Positions 23,503 through 32,619 of a stretch of 64,000 nt of DNA are shown here, piece after piece; the stretch's first letter is position 1; every line of letters begins with the position of its first letter. The stretch is from positions 1 through 64,000 of the forward strand of contig NZ_QRDZ01000044.1 of the NCBI RefSeq assembly GCF_003386235.1. Reading direction: 5' to 3'. The notes under the pieces were generated by a model. That model was not told the origin of the DNA. It worked only from the letters and a program-made list of their open reading frames with translations, and ran no database searches. The position numbers were made by a program, and so were the translations under genes. Source of the DNA: Cohnella phaseoli. GTDB lineage: Bacteria; Bacillota; Bacilli; Paenibacillales; Paenibacillaceae.

Positions 23503-23920
23503 AGCGCTTCGGGGCCTGCTGCTTGGCATCGTAAGCCTGGCTGGGGGCTTTGCCGTCGGGAGCGCCTTCGTAGCGCTGCTGATCGTGCTCGACTTGATTC
23601 CCAGACTGGTGCAACTGACGAGAGGCCACCGCCGCTCAGCCGTGTTCGAATCCGCGATTCTGATCGGCTCGCTGTATTGGATTTGCGCGGATTTGTTCGA
23701 CTGGACCTTCCGGCTGTCGGCGCGTTTTCTGCTTATTCCGGCAGTTTTTCAGGGCTTGTTCGTCGGCATGTTCGCCGCCGCTTTGACGGAGGTGCTGAAC
23801 GTGATCCCTATCGTGTCTAAGAGATTAAAGCTTAAACCTTATTTATTGCCGCTATTGATGGCCATGGTGTTGGGCAAGGTGACGGGCTCGCTCGTCGACT
23901 GGCTGTGGTTGCAGCCTTAA
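23495..23920 (+). CDS. spoVAB: Stage V sporulation protein AB
   Basis: A 141-residue membrane protein with four hydrophobic segments (about 6-30, 48-64, 74-98 and 112-134) and the SpoVAB-like end KPYLLPLLMAMVLGKVTGSL. It starts at GTG 23495 inside the end of spoVAA, with GGGGAGA upstream. Part of the dipicolinate transport complex of spores. Confidence 0.88.
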   Translation: MTEALRGLLLGIVSLAGGFAVGSAFVALLIVLDLIPRLVQLTRGHRRSAVFESAILIGSLYWICADLFDWTFRLSARFLLIPAVFQGLFVGMFAAALTEVLNVIPIVSKRLKLKPYLLPLLMAMVLGKVTGSLVDWLWLQP

Positions 23921-23934
23921 GGAGCGTGAATGTG

Positions 23935-25575
23935 ATGGAAACGACCGAGCAGGGCGGCGTGAATGACGGACATGCGGGCCGGCAGATGAAATTTCCGAAG
24001 GAGCTGATCCGGAAGGCTTCGGTTCGAAAAGAGAGTTCTTCGGGGGAAGAGAGAGACGCGCGGCATCAGGAAAAGAAGGAGATAACGCCATCGGCATCGG
24101 AAACAGCTCGCAAGACGTCCGAGCGCATCCCCGACGAGCTTGAGCGATGGAAGCGGCAGCTGACGGAGACGATTGGACTGGACAAAAGCTTCGAGGTTCA
24201 AGTTCGGGAGATGATTTTCGGCGGCAGGAAGGTGGCGCTGCTATTCCTTAGCGTGTTCGCCAAGGATACGGCGCTGACGGAGATCATCAAGAGATTAACC
24301 TATCTGAATCCCGACAGTTCGCTGGATTCCGACGCACTGCAGTCTTTTCTGGAGTGCTATGTGCCTGCGGTACAGGTCCAGAGAACGGATTCTTTCCCGG
24401 AAATGGTCGACGGTGTGCTGATGGGCAATACCGCCTTTTACGTAGACGGGCAGTCGGCGGCGCTGATGATAGACGCGAAATCTTTCCCGGGAAGAAATCC
24501 GGAGCAGCCTTCGCTGGAGAAGGTCGTCAGGGGCAGCCAGGACGGTTTTACGGAGACGCTGCTAACGAACGTCGCGCTCATTCGGCGCAGGCTGCGCGAC
24601 CCGAATTTACGCTTTGAGATTATGAAGGTCGGGCGTCGCACCCAGACGGACGTCTGCATCGGATATATCGACGATATCGCGAACACGGAGCTGGTGGAAT
24701 CGATTCGGGACAAAATTCGCGCGATCGATATCGACGGCCTCCCGCTCGCGGATAAGCAGTTGGAGGAAATGACGGTCAGCAGCAACTGGAATCCGTTCCC
24801 TCTGGTGAGGTATACGGAACGGCCCGACGTCGTTGCGGCGCAACTGCTCGACGGAAGCGTTACCGTTATCGTCGATACTTCGCCCAGCGCGATTCTGCTG
24901 CCGACGACGTATTTTGATTTGGTGCAGCACGCGGAAGAAAATCGCCAAAACCCGTTCATGGGCTCCTATATGAGATGGGTGCGGTATTTGGGCATTCTCG
25001 CATCGCTTGTGCTGATGCCGCTGTGGTTTTTGTTTAACGCCAATCCCTCGATGCGCCCCGAGTGGTTATGGTTTGTAGGAACGGACAAGGCGGGGCAGCT
25101 TCCGCTGATACTTCAATTTCTGATTGCGGAGGTCGGCGTCGATCTGCTCCGGCTTGCGGCCGTGCACACGCCAGCGCCTCTCGTCACCGCGATGACTTTG
25201 CTGTCGGCGATCCTGATCGGCGATATAGCGGTCAAGACAGGGTTATTCGTCAACGAGGTTATTTTATATATGGCGGTGTCCGCAATCGGCATGTTCGCGA
25301 CGCCGAGCTACGAGTTGGGCTTGGCGAATCGAATCATACGATTGGGTTTGCTTCTCGCCGTGTTTTTCTTCCAGGAAATCGGCTTTGTGATCCTTGCGAC
25401 GGCCACGCTGCTGTATTTGGCCTTCAAGCGATCGTTCAACGCGCCTTACCTATGGCCTTTCCTGCCCTTTAACGCAGTCGCGTTCCGCAACATCCTGTTC
25501 AGAATGCCGCTGTCGACGAACAAGAAGAGGCTGTCGATCTACCGGACCAAAAAAAATCGCAAGCAGCCGGTATAG
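23935..25575 (+). CDS. spoVAF: Stage V sporulation protein AF, GerA-family
   Basis: A 546-residue protein related to GerAA/GerBA germination receptor A subunits. Soluble N-terminal domains (about 60-330) are followed by four or five membrane helices (345-365, 385-405, 410-435, 445-465, 470-495). Typical family strings are AQLLDGSVTVIVDTSP and PFMGSYMRWVRYLG. In other Bacillota SpoVAF works with the germination receptors. The first 60 residues are charged and low in complexity. TAAGGAG (23918-23924) supports ATG 23935, with GTG 23932 and 23926 as alternatives. Here it follows spoVAB directly; spoVAC, AD and AE are missing from this position. Confidence 0.9.
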   Translation: METTEQGGVNDGHAGRQMKFPKELIRKASVRKESSSGEERDARHQEKKEITPSASETARKTSERIPDELERWKRQLTETIGLDKSFEVQVREMIFGGRKVALLFLSVFAKDTALTEIIKRLTYLNPDSSLDSDALQSFLECYVPAVQVQRTDSFPEMVDGVLMGNTAFYVDGQSAALMIDAKSFPGRNPEQPSLEKVVRGSQDGFTETLLTNVALIRRRLRDPNLRFEIMKVGRRTQTDVCIGYIDDIANTELVESIRDKIRAIDIDGLPLADKQLEEMTVSSNWNPFPLVRYTERPDVVAAQLLDGSVTVIVDTSPSAILLPTTYFDLVQHAEENRQNPFMGSYMRWVRYLGILASLVLMPLWFLFNANPSMRPEWLWFVGTDKAGQLPLILQFLIAEVGVDLLRLAAVHTPAPLVTAMTLLSAILIGDIAVKTGLFVNEVILYMAVSAIGMFATPSYELGLANRIIRLGLLLAVFFFQEIGFVILATATLLYLAFKRSFNAPYLWPFLPFNAVAFRNILFRMPLSTNKKRLSIYRTKKNRKQPV

Positions 25576-25594
25576 CGTAAAGGCGGCTTCGTAT

Positions 25595-25647
25595 GCCGGG
25601 TTTTCGGGGTTTCGGACGGACGAAATGCCCCGATTGCCCGGCTTTTT
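25595..25647 (+). terminator. Terminator after spoVAF
   Basis: GCCGGG pairs with CCCGGC and an inner CGGGG with CCCCG; five T residues follow. The rest of the 221-bp gap to lysA holds a possible -10, TATACT (25717-25722), with no clear -35. Confidence 0.8.
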
Positions 25648-25796
25648 GGCGACTTTTCATAAAGTTAGTGCAAATGTTGTGGCAAATCCTCCATATCCCC
25701 TTGGCCGGATTTCCGGTATACTGAGTGTTAAAGTGCAAACTCCGGAGAGGTCGGCTAACGGCCGTTTCCGAATTATTCGCCAAAGGGGAAAAGGAT

Positions 25797-27128
25797 ATGT
25801 TTTTGCATGGTACGAGCAAAATAAACAGCAAAGGTCATCTGGAAATCGGAGGATGCGACGTTACGGATTTGGCGAAGCAGTTCGGCACTCCGCTATATAT
25901 TGTCGATGAGGCGCTGGTGCGTCAGCGCGCCCGCGAATTTATGGAAGCTTTCCGCGCGACGGGCATGCGTCATCAGGTGGCTTACGCCTCCAAGGCGTTC
26001 TGCGTCATGGCGATGTGCCGCGTGGCCGAAGAAGAAGGGATGAGCCTCGACGTCGTGTCCGACGGCGAGTTGTATACGGCGCTGCAAGCCGGTTTCCCGG
26101 CCGAGCGCATTCATTTCCACGGCAACAACAAAACGCCGGAAGAGATTTTGATGGCGCTGGAAGCGAACATCGGCTGTTTTGTCGTGGACAACTTTAACGA
26201 GCTGCACCTGCTGAATGCCTTGGCCGGAGAGCAGGGCAAGCGCGTAAATGTGCTGCTGCGCATTACGCCGGGAGTCGAGGCGCATACGCACGATTATATT
26301 TCCACCGGTCAGCAGGACTCCAAGTTCGGCTTCGACCTGGGCAACGGCACGGCATTCCAGGCAATCGAGACGGCGATTTCCTTGCCCAACCTTCAGGTGC
26401 TTGGCGTTCATTCTCATATCGGCTCGCAGATTTTCGAGGTTGAAGGTTTTCGGATGGCGGTCGAAAAAGTATCGGCCTTCGCGGTCGAGATTCGCGACAA
26501 GCTAAGCCATACGTTTACGGTGTTGAATCTCGGCGGAGGCTTCGGCATCCGCTACGTGGAAGGCGACCAGCCGCTGCCGCTCGGCACTTACGTGCAGGCG
26601 ATCGCGGACGCCGTCCGCACGACTTGCGAGCAAGCGAGCTTCCCGCTTCCGGAAATCTGGATCGAGCCGGGTCGCAGCATCATCGGCGATGCAGGCACGA
26701 CGCTCTACACGGTAGGAACGAGCAAAGACATTCCGGGCGTGCGCAAATATATCGCGGTGGACGGCGGCATGACCGACAATCCGCGTCCGGCGCTGTACGA
26801 GTCCAAATACGAGGCGCTTCTAGCCAACCGTGCCAACGACGCAACGGAGGAGGTCGTCTCCGTCGCGGGCAAATGCTGCGAGAGCGGCGACATGCTTATC
26901 TGGGACTTGAACCTGCCAGCCGTTCAATCCGGCGACCTGCTCGCCGTGTTCTGCACGGGAGCGTACAACTATGCGATGGCCAGCAACTACAATCGCATCC
27001 GTCGCCCTGCCGTCGTATTCGTTAAGGACGGCCAAGCGGATCTCGTCGTCGCTCGCGAAACGTACGAGAACATCGTCGGCAACGACGTCATTCCGGCCCG
27101 CTTGCAGAAGCAGGCGGTCGCGAAATAA
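25797..27128 (+). CDS. lysA: Diaminopimelate decarboxylase
   Basis: A 443-residue fold-type III PLP enzyme that converts meso-diaminopimelate to L-lysine, the last step of lysine synthesis. Lys66 in VAYASKAFC should bind PLP; HFHGNNKTPEEI, the glycine-rich GGGFG, EPGRSI and CCESGD (shared active-site Cys at the dimer interface) are all present. ATG 25797 follows AAAGGGGAAAAGGA. Its position between spoVAF and ppiB is the Bacillus order. Codon use is strongly GC-rich, as in the neighbours. Confidence 0.96.
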   Translation: MFLHGTSKINSKGHLEIGGCDVTDLAKQFGTPLYIVDEALVRQRAREFMEAFRATGMRHQVAYASKAFCVMAMCRVAEEEGMSLDVVSDGELYTALQAGFPAERIHFHGNNKTPEEILMALEANIGCFVVDNFNELHLLNALAGEQGKRVNVLLRITPGVEAHTHDYISTGQQDSKFGFDLGNGTAFQAIETAISLPNLQVLGVHSHIGSQIFEVEGFRMAVEKVSAFAVEIRDKLSHTFTVLNLGGGFGIRYVEGDQPLPLGTYVQAIADAVRTTCEQASFPLPEIWIEPGRSIIGDAGTTLYTVGTSKDIPGVRKYIAVDGGMTDNPRPALYESKYEALLANRANDATEEVVSVAGKCCESGDMLIWDLNLPAVQSGDLLAVFCTGAYNYAMASNYNRIRRPAVVFVKDGQADLVVARETYENIVGNDVIPARLQKQAVAK

Positions 27129-27142
27129 AATTTTCTTCCGGC

Positions 27143-27176
27143 GTAGCCGCGTTCCGAATCGGGACGCGGCGTTTTT
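27143..27176 (+). terminator. Terminator of lysA
   Basis: GCCGCGTTCC pairs with GGGACGCGGC (one mismatch) around GAATC, followed by GTTTTT. Confidence 0.75.
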
Positions 27177-27248
27177 GCTGCGCACGTGGCACGGCTGCGT
27201 GGAAATGTTGTAAAATGAGATGAACCGAACTAGAGGAGGCAGATTGTT

Positions 27249-27674
27249 TTGGCTAAACAAGCGAATATTAAAATGGCGGACGGCAACGAAATCGTCCTTG
27301 AGTTGTTCGATCAGGACGCTCCGAATACGGTGGCAAACTTCGAGAAGCTGGCTAACGAGGGCTTCTATGACGGTATTCCGTTCCACCGCGTCATTCCGGG
27401 CTTCGTCGCGCAAGGCGGTTGTCCAAACGGAAATGGGACGGGCGGCCCCGGTTACACGATCAATTGCGAGCACAACCAGAACAAGCATGAGCGCGGCAGC
27501 TTGGCGATGGCTCACCGCGGACCGAATACCGGCGGCAGCCAGTTCTATATTTGCTACCGGCCTCAGCCGCATCTGGACGGCGTACATACCGTATTCGGCA
27601 AAGTAACGTCCGGTATGGAGCACGTGGATGCGTTACAAGGTCAAGAGAAGATGGAATCGGTGCGCGTAAGCTGA
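27249..27674 (+). CDS. ppiB: Peptidyl-prolyl cis-trans isomerase (cyclophilin)
   Basis: A 141-residue cytoplasmic cyclophilin. FHRVIPGFVAQGG carries the catalytic Arg, and GPNTGGSQFYICYRPQPHLDG is the active-site pocket, with Phe, Gln and His in place. It speeds proline isomerisation during protein folding. TTG 27249 is the start, with AGAGGAGGC upstream; ATG 27273 would cut off the first strand. Confidence 0.95.
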   Translation: MAKQANIKMADGNEIVLELFDQDAPNTVANFEKLANEGFYDGIPFHRVIPGFVAQGGCPNGNGTGGPGYTINCEHNQNKHERGSLAMAHRGPNTGGSQFYICYRPQPHLDGVHTVFGKVTSGMEHVDALQGQEKMESVRVS

Positions 27675-27695
27675 CAATAATTCCAACCTAACTGC

Positions 27696-27724
27696 TTGCA
27701 AATTGGCAGGCGGAGTGATACACT
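27696..27724 (+). promoter_or_regulatory. SigA-type promoter of the riboflavin operon
   Basis: TTGCAA (27696-27701), a 17-bp spacer and TACACT (27719-27724) preceded by TGA (TGn extension). Transcription would start near 27731, about 12 bases before the FMN aptamer. Confidence 0.65.
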
Positions 27725-27742
27725 GACTAACAATAGTTGCTT

Positions 27743-27935
27743 ATCCTTCGGGGCGGGGTGCAATTCCCCACCGACGGTGATCGGCAGCGTCTCGGCCATC
27801 GATCTCATCGAAGCCGCTTGCGCCGCCGTCAGTCCGTGACCCGTCATTGCCGCTTCCGGTCCAACCGGCGACGGCTTTGCGGTGGACCTGGTGAGAATCC
27901 GGGACCGACAGTAACAGTCTGGATGGGAGAAGGAA
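27743..27935 (+). ncRNA. FMN riboswitch (RFN element)
   Basis: The canonical blocks are all present in order: ATCCTTCGGGGC, GGGTGCAATTCCCCACCG, CAGTCCGTGACCC, GGTGGACCTGGTGAGAATCC, GGGACCGACAGT and GATGGGAGAAGGA. ATCCTTC and GAAGGA close P1. At about 190 nt it is longer than most, because two variable arms are extended (CGGCAGCG with CGCCGCCG, and CCGTCATTGCCGC onward). It senses flavin mononucleotide and controls the rib genes downstream. Confidence 0.97.
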
Positions 27936-28152
27936 GCACAGCGGCCATGCCGTATTCTTGAAAAGCGTCGATTCGTGGTTGGGAGAAATCAGAGAGATCT
28001 TTTACGGCTTTGATTGTTCCTTTTTTCACAAACCTGCGATGGAGACGGGTTGTTTCAGCATGCTTTCGATCTTGTTCTATTCGATCGGAACGAGCTGTTC
28101 TCTTTGCTTTTCGAAATACGACTGAAGGTCTGTTTAACGCTGTGCATTTAAC

Positions 28153-28186
28153 GCCCCCTGGAGAATTTACACCCGGGGGCTTTTTT
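28153..28186 (+). terminator. Terminator of the FMN riboswitch expression platform
   Basis: GCCCCCTGG pairs with CCGGGGGC (minor offset), followed by six T residues, 31 bp before ribD. It should form when FMN is bound. About 215 nt separate it from the aptamer, an unusually long platform, so the antiterminator arm must lie in that stretch. Confidence 0.85.
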
Positions 28187-28216
28187 GTTTGATCTCGGCG
28201 GGAGAGGAGGAGACGG

Positions 28217-29392
28217 ATGGAAATACTGAATGACGAATACTACATGCGGCTAGCCTTGAATTTGGCGGACGGAGCCTCCGGTCAAACCGGCGTCAATCCC
28301 GTAGTCGGCTGCGTTGTAGTCAAAGAGGGTCGGATCGTCGGCTTAGGCGCGCATCTGAAGCGGGGGGAGGGCCATGCGGAAGTTCATGCGCTTAATATGG
28401 CTGGAGAACAGGCCAGCGGGGCGACCGCTTATGTCACGCTTGAGCCTTGCAGTCATTATGGGCAGACCCCGCCTTGCTGCGAGCGTCTAATCAAGGAAGG
28501 CGTATCGCGCGTCGTCGTCGCTGCGGTCGATCCGAATCCGCTCGTTGCCGGACAGGGGCTTGCAAGACTTCGGGAGGCTGGCATCGAGGTGTTGGCAGGC
28601 GTCCTGGAAGCGGAAGCTGCGGTTCAGAACGAGGCGTTTAACAAGTTCATTCGCACCGGACTGCCCTTCGTCACGCTGAAGACGGCGATGAGTCTGGACG
28701 GACGCATCGCCACCCGCACCGGCCACAGCCGATGGATTACGGGAGCTGCCGCCAGGGAGGCCGTACATACGCTGCGGCATCGTCATAGCGGAATTATGGT
28801 CGGCGTTCAGACGGTTCTGGCCGACGACCCGGAGCTGACGACCCGCCTCAGCGTGCCCGCGCTTCATCCGGCTCGCATCATTGTCGATTCCAAGCTGAAC
28901 ACCCCGATTACGGCGAGAGTGCTGAACGAAGCCGCCCCGACAATCGTGTTGACTACGCTTCGCGCAGATGAAAGCCGTGCCGAACGTCTTAGGCAGCTTG
29001 GCGCCGAGGTGCTGCGTTGCGGCGATGGCGAACGCGTCGATCTCGTGGCGGCGATGAGGGAGCTGGGGACGCGAGGCATTAGCTCCGTGCTGCTGGAGGG
29101 CGGAGGCGTGCTCAACGGCGCTATGCTGGAGGCGGGCCTCGTCGACAAGGTTAACTTGTTTTACGCTCCGATTATCGTCGGAGGAGAAGGCGCTCCATCC
29201 GCGTTCTCCTATGTCGGCCCGAACGAGATGTCCGCGGCGCTTCGGCTTTCCGGAGTGTCGATGCAAAGCTACGGGGACGATTGGTGCGTGACCGGGTATC
29301 CGAGCAATCGGCTTGACCGGCCGGAGAACGAAGCGGGATCGCAGGAGCGCGCAGGTAAGGAGGATGTTCAAGATGTTTACGGGACTTATTGA
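28217..29392 (+). CDS. ribD: Bifunctional riboflavin deaminase/reductase RibD
   Basis: A 391-residue enzyme for the second and third steps of riboflavin synthesis. The N-terminal deaminase domain has the zinc motif HAEVHAL and PCSHYGQTPPC. The C-terminal reductase (about 150-365) shows LKTAMSLDGRIA, SRWITG and VLLEGGGVLNGAMLEAGLVD. RBS GGAGAGGAGGAGACGG precedes ATG 28217. The last 20 bp overlap ribE. Confidence 0.96.
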   Translation: MEILNDEYYMRLALNLADGASGQTGVNPVVGCVVVKEGRIVGLGAHLKRGEGHAEVHALNMAGEQASGATAYVTLEPCSHYGQTPPCCERLIKEGVSRVVVAAVDPNPLVAGQGLARLREAGIEVLAGVLEAEAAVQNEAFNKFIRTGLPFVTLKTAMSLDGRIATRTGHSRWITGAAAREAVHTLRHRHSGIMVGVQTVLADDPELTTRLSVPALHPARIIVDSKLNTPITARVLNEAAPTIVLTTLRADESRAERLRQLGAEVLRCGDGERVDLVAAMRELGTRGISSVLLEGGGVLNGAMLEAGLVDKVNLFYAPIIVGGEGAPSAFSYVGPNEMSAALRLSGVSMQSYGDDWCVTGYPSNRLDRPENEAGSQERAGKEDVQDVYGTY

Positions 29393-30041
29393 AGAGATGG
29401 GCGTTCTGCGCTCTGTGCAGCGCAGGGGAAAAGCAATGATTATGGGCGTCTCGGCCTCCAAGGTTCTAGAGGACGTCAAGCTCGGCGACAGCATCGCAGT
29501 CAACGGGGTGTGTCTAACCGTCGTGTCGTTCGACCGAACGAGCTTTGAGGTGGATGTCATGCCCGAGACGTATCGCCATACGAACCTTAGCTCGCTGAAG
29601 CCCGGCGCTCCCTTGAATTTGGAAAGGGCGATGCAGGCGGGAGGCCGCTTCGGCGGGCATCTTGTGCAGGGCCATGTCGACGGCGTCGGAACGATCAGAG
29701 GACGAACGGCGGAAGCCAATGCCGTCGTCTTCGCAATCGAGCCCAACGAGCCGGCCATGCTGCGCCACGTCGTGCAGCAGGGTTCGGTTACGCTGGACGG
29801 CATTAGCTTAACGGTCGTCTCGACGAATCGGGACGAGGGCATTTTCACAGTATCGATCATTCCGCATACGCTGCGCGAAACGGTTCTGCAGCACAAGCAC
29901 CCCGGCGATTCGCTGAATATCGAATGCGATATTCTCGGCAAGTACGTCGACCACCTGCTTGGCTGGAGAGATCAAGCGGCCAGCACGCGTAAAACTGGCG
30001 GCTTGACCGAATCGGTGCTGCGCGACAACGGGTTTATGTGA
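29373..30041 (+). CDS. ribE: Riboflavin synthase alpha chain
   Basis: A 222-residue trimeric enzyme that dismutates two 6,7-dimethyl-8-ribityllumazine molecules to riboflavin. Two similar barrel domains: MFTGLIEEMG at the start, GVCLTVV with the conserved Cys, GHLVQGHVDG, and GISLTVV in the second half. ATG 29373 is 9 bases after TAAGGAGG (29356-29363); ATG 29364 would be adjacent to that RBS. Start inside the end of ribD implies translational coupling. Confidence 0.95.
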   Translation: MFTGLIEEMGVLRSVQRRGKAMIMGVSASKVLEDVKLGDSIAVNGVCLTVVSFDRTSFEVDVMPETYRHTNLSSLKPGAPLNLERAMQAGGRFGGHLVQGHVDGVGTIRGRTAEANAVVFAIEPNEPAMLRHVVQQGSVTLDGISLTVVSTNRDEGIFTVSIIPHTLRETVLQHKHPGDSLNIECDILGKYVDHLLGWRDQAASTRKTGGLTESVLRDNGFM

Positions 30042-30055
30042 AAGGAGCGACCAAC

Positions 30056-31285
30056 ATGACAGAGCAACATTTTGACCGGATCGACGACGCGATCGAGGAC
30101 TTGCGCCAGGGGAAAATCATTATCGTCGTCGACGACGAGGATAGGGAGAACGAAGGGGATTTGATCGCGCTGGCCGACAAGGCGACGCCGGAAGTGATCA
30201 ACTTCATGATCAAGGAGGCGAGAGGGCTGCTTTGCGTGCCGATTACCCAGGAGCGGGCCGAAGAGCTTGACTTGCCGCCTATGGTCAATCACAATACGGA
30301 TTATCACGGCACCGCGTTTACCGTATCGGTCGACCACGTGTCTACGACGACGGGAATATCCGCTCACGAGCGTTCGTTGACGGTACAGGCGATGATCGAT
30401 CCGGCGGCAAGGCCAAGCGACTTCCGCAGACCGGGCCATATTTTCCCTTTGATTGCCAAAAACGGCGGCGTGCTCAGAAGAGCCGGGCATACGGAAGCGG
30501 CGATCGATCTGGCAAGAATGAGCGGGTCCGCGCCTGCGGCCGTTATCTGCGAAGTTATTAAAGAAGACGGGACGATGGCAAGGCTCCCCGATCTGCAGAC
30601 GTTCGCCAAGGAGCATGGCCTCAAGCTGATCACGATCAAGGATCTGATCCATTATCGCAATGAGAAGGAGAAGCTGGTCAAACGCGAGGTCGCGGTCAGA
30701 ATACCGACCGATTTCGGAACGTTCCAAGCAGTCGCCTACACGAACGAAGTCGATCGCAAGGAGCATGTCGCTTTCGTCAAAGGAGAGCTAGACGGTTCAA
30801 AACCGGTGCTTGTCCGCGTGCATTCGGAGTGCTTGACGGGCGACGTCTTCCATTCTCATCGCTGCGATTGCGGTCCTCAGTTGGAAGCGGCGCTCAGGCA
30901 GATCAACGAAGCGGGCAGCGGAGTACTACTCTATATGCGCCAGGAAGGCCGGGGCATCGGTCTGATCAACAAATTGCGCGCTTACGAGCTGCAGGAGCAG
31001 GGATTGGACACGGTGGACGCGAATATTCAATTGGGATTCGCTCCGGATCTTCGCGATTACGGCATCGGGGCGCAAATTTTGAAAGATCTCGGCATTCGCG
31101 ACATTCGGCTGCTGACGAACAATCCGCGCAAGATCAAAGGGCTGGAAGGCTACGGTCTAAACGTCGTCGAGCGCGTTCCGATACAGATGCAGGAGAACGA
31201 AGACAATACGGGATATTTGCATACCAAGAAAGCCAAGCTAGGCCATCTGCTATCGTTCCAAGGCGAGCCAGACTACAACATTTGA
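30056..31285 (+). CDS. ribBA: Bifunctional DHBP synthase / GTP cyclohydrolase II RibBA
   Basis: A 409-residue fusion. The N-terminal 3,4-dihydroxy-2-butanone-4-phosphate synthase has VVDDEDRENEGDL (metal-binding acidic loop) and RPGHIFPL, GHTEAA. The C-terminal GTP cyclohydrolase II has HSECLTGDVFHSHRCDCGPQL (zinc cysteines), RQEGRGIGL and TNNPRKI. It supplies both precursors of riboflavin. AAAGGAG is 8 bases before ATG 30056. ribH follows by 15 bp. Confidence 0.96.
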   Translation: MTEQHFDRIDDAIEDLRQGKIIIVVDDEDRENEGDLIALADKATPEVINFMIKEARGLLCVPITQERAEELDLPPMVNHNTDYHGTAFTVSVDHVSTTTGISAHERSLTVQAMIDPAARPSDFRRPGHIFPLIAKNGGVLRRAGHTEAAIDLARMSGSAPAAVICEVIKEDGTMARLPDLQTFAKEHGLKLITIKDLIHYRNEKEKLVKREVAVRIPTDFGTFQAVAYTNEVDRKEHVAFVKGELDGSKPVLVRVHSECLTGDVFHSHRCDCGPQLEAALRQINEAGSGVLLYMRQEGRGIGLINKLRAYELQEQGLDTVDANIQLGFAPDLRDYGIGAQILKDLGIRDIRLLTNNPRKIKGLEGYGLNVVERVPIQMQENEDNTGYLHTKKAKLGHLLSFQGEPDYNI

Positions 31286-31300
31286 GGGGATGAACGAACA

Positions 31301-31771
31301 ATGTCAATCGTATATGAAGGTCACTTAGTATCCAAAGGGTTAAAATACGCAATCGTCGTCGGAAGATTCAACGAGTTTATTTCGTCCAAGCTGCTCGGAG
31401 GGGCGCTAGATGCGCTGAAGCGTCACGGAGCGGAGGATAGCGAAGTGGAGATCGCCTGGGTTCCGGGAGCTTTCGAAATTCCGCTGATCGCCCAGAAGCT
31501 TGCGGAGAGCGGCAAGTACGATGCGGTCATTACGCTGGGCGCGGTTATTCGCGGCTCCACGCCGCATTTCGACTACGTCTGCAACGAAGTGGCCAAGGGA
31601 GTCGCCGCTATCTCGCTAAAGACGGGCGTGCCGACAATCTTCGGCGTGCTGACGACGGACAGCATCGAGCAAGCGGTGGAGCGCGCGGGAACGAAGGCTG
31701 GCAACAAGGGCTGGGACGCGGCTACGACGGCCATCGAGATGGCGAATTTGACGCGGGCGATCTCGGGCTGA
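31301..31771 (+). CDS. ribH: 6,7-Dimethyl-8-ribityllumazine synthase
   Basis: A 156-residue subunit of the lumazine synthase capsid. VVGRFNEFIS, WVPGAFEIP, GAVIRGSTPHFDYV (catalytic His) and FGVLTTDSIEQA are diagnostic. It condenses the two RibBA/RibD products. Last gene of the rib operon. Confidence 0.96.
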   Translation: MSIVYEGHLVSKGLKYAIVVGRFNEFISSKLLGGALDALKRHGAEDSEVEIAWVPGAFEIPLIAQKLAESGKYDAVITLGAVIRGSTPHFDYVCNEVAKGVAAISLKTGVPTIFGVLTTDSIEQAVERAGTKAGNKGWDAATTAIEMANLTRAISG

Positions 31772-31827
31772 TAAGATTTCATTTTAGAAGGTAAAAGGGA
31801 CGTGCGTGAAGGCAGGAGGAAACCCGC

Positions 31828-32619
31828 GTGGCAATGCTGTACAAGCTGGAGACGTTCGAAGGTCCGCTCGATTTGCTGCTCCATCTGATCGACAAGGCGG
31901 AAATCGACATTCAGGACATCTCGATCAGCGACATTACCGATCAATATATGGAATATTTGGCGGCGATGCAGGAGCTCGAGCTTGACATTACCAGCGAATT
32001 TCTTGTGATGGCGGCGACACTGCTCTCCATGAAGAGCAGGCAGCTGCTGCCTAAGCCTCCGGTCACCGAGGAACCGTGGCTGACGGTCGATGAGGACGAC
32101 GATCTCGACCCTCGCGAGGAACTGATTCGCAAGCTGATCGAATACCGCAAATTCAAGTCGGTGGCCGGACAGCTGCGCGAGAAGGAATGGGATCGCAGTC
32201 AGGTGTACACGCGAGAGCCAACCGACCTAACCCCCTTCGAGAAGGCGATCAAGACGAATCCGGTCGAAGGACTGCACGTGGACGATCTCGTCAAAGCGTT
32301 CCAGAAGGCGATGAGAAGACTGGCCGGACGAAACCGGGTTTCTTCGATTCGCAAGGACGAAATTTCGGTCAAGGATCGAATTCTCGACATTATCCATACG
32401 CTCAAGAGCCGTTCGACCGAAGGAAAGCTGCTGTTTTCGCAATTGCTCAGGGAAGAGGAAGATCGCGAGGAAATCGTCGTCACCTTCCTGGCAATTCTGG
32501 AATTAATGAAGCGGAAGTGGATTTCCTGCCATCAAAACGCACTGTTCGATGAAATCGTGTTGTCGTGGACGGGGAGAGAAGAGAACGATGAATTACTCGA
32601 CATTGAAATCGGTACTTGA
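31828..32619 (+). CDS. scpA: Segregation and condensation protein A
   Basis: A 263-residue kleisin. The N-terminal YKLETFEGPLDLLLHLIDKAEIDI motif region binds the SMC neck; an acidic middle (DEDDDLDPREEL) and a C-terminal winged helix that touches the SMC head follow. It works with SMC and ScpB in chromosome condensation. GTG 31828 has AGGAGGA upstream. It overlaps scpB by 32 bp. Confidence 0.95.
   Translation: MAMLYKLETFEGPLDLLLHLIDKAEIDIQDISISDITDQYMEYLAAMQELELDITSEFLVMAATLLSMKSRQLLPKPPVTEEPWLTVDEDDDLDPREELIRKLIEYRKFKSVAGQLREKEWDRSQVYTREPTDLTPFEKAIKTNPVEGLHVDDLVKAFQKAMRRLAGRNRVSSIRKDEISVKDRILDIIHTLKSRSTEGKLLFSQLLREEEDREEIVVTFLAILELMKRKWISCHQNALFDEIVLSWTGREENDELLDIEIGT

Noticed and set aside
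28487..29941. Long open frame on the minus strand (484 codons) across ribD and ribE
   Set aside because: It lies opposite two clear riboflavin genes, its translation has no recognisable motif, and GC-rich codon bias opens antisense frames throughout this region.
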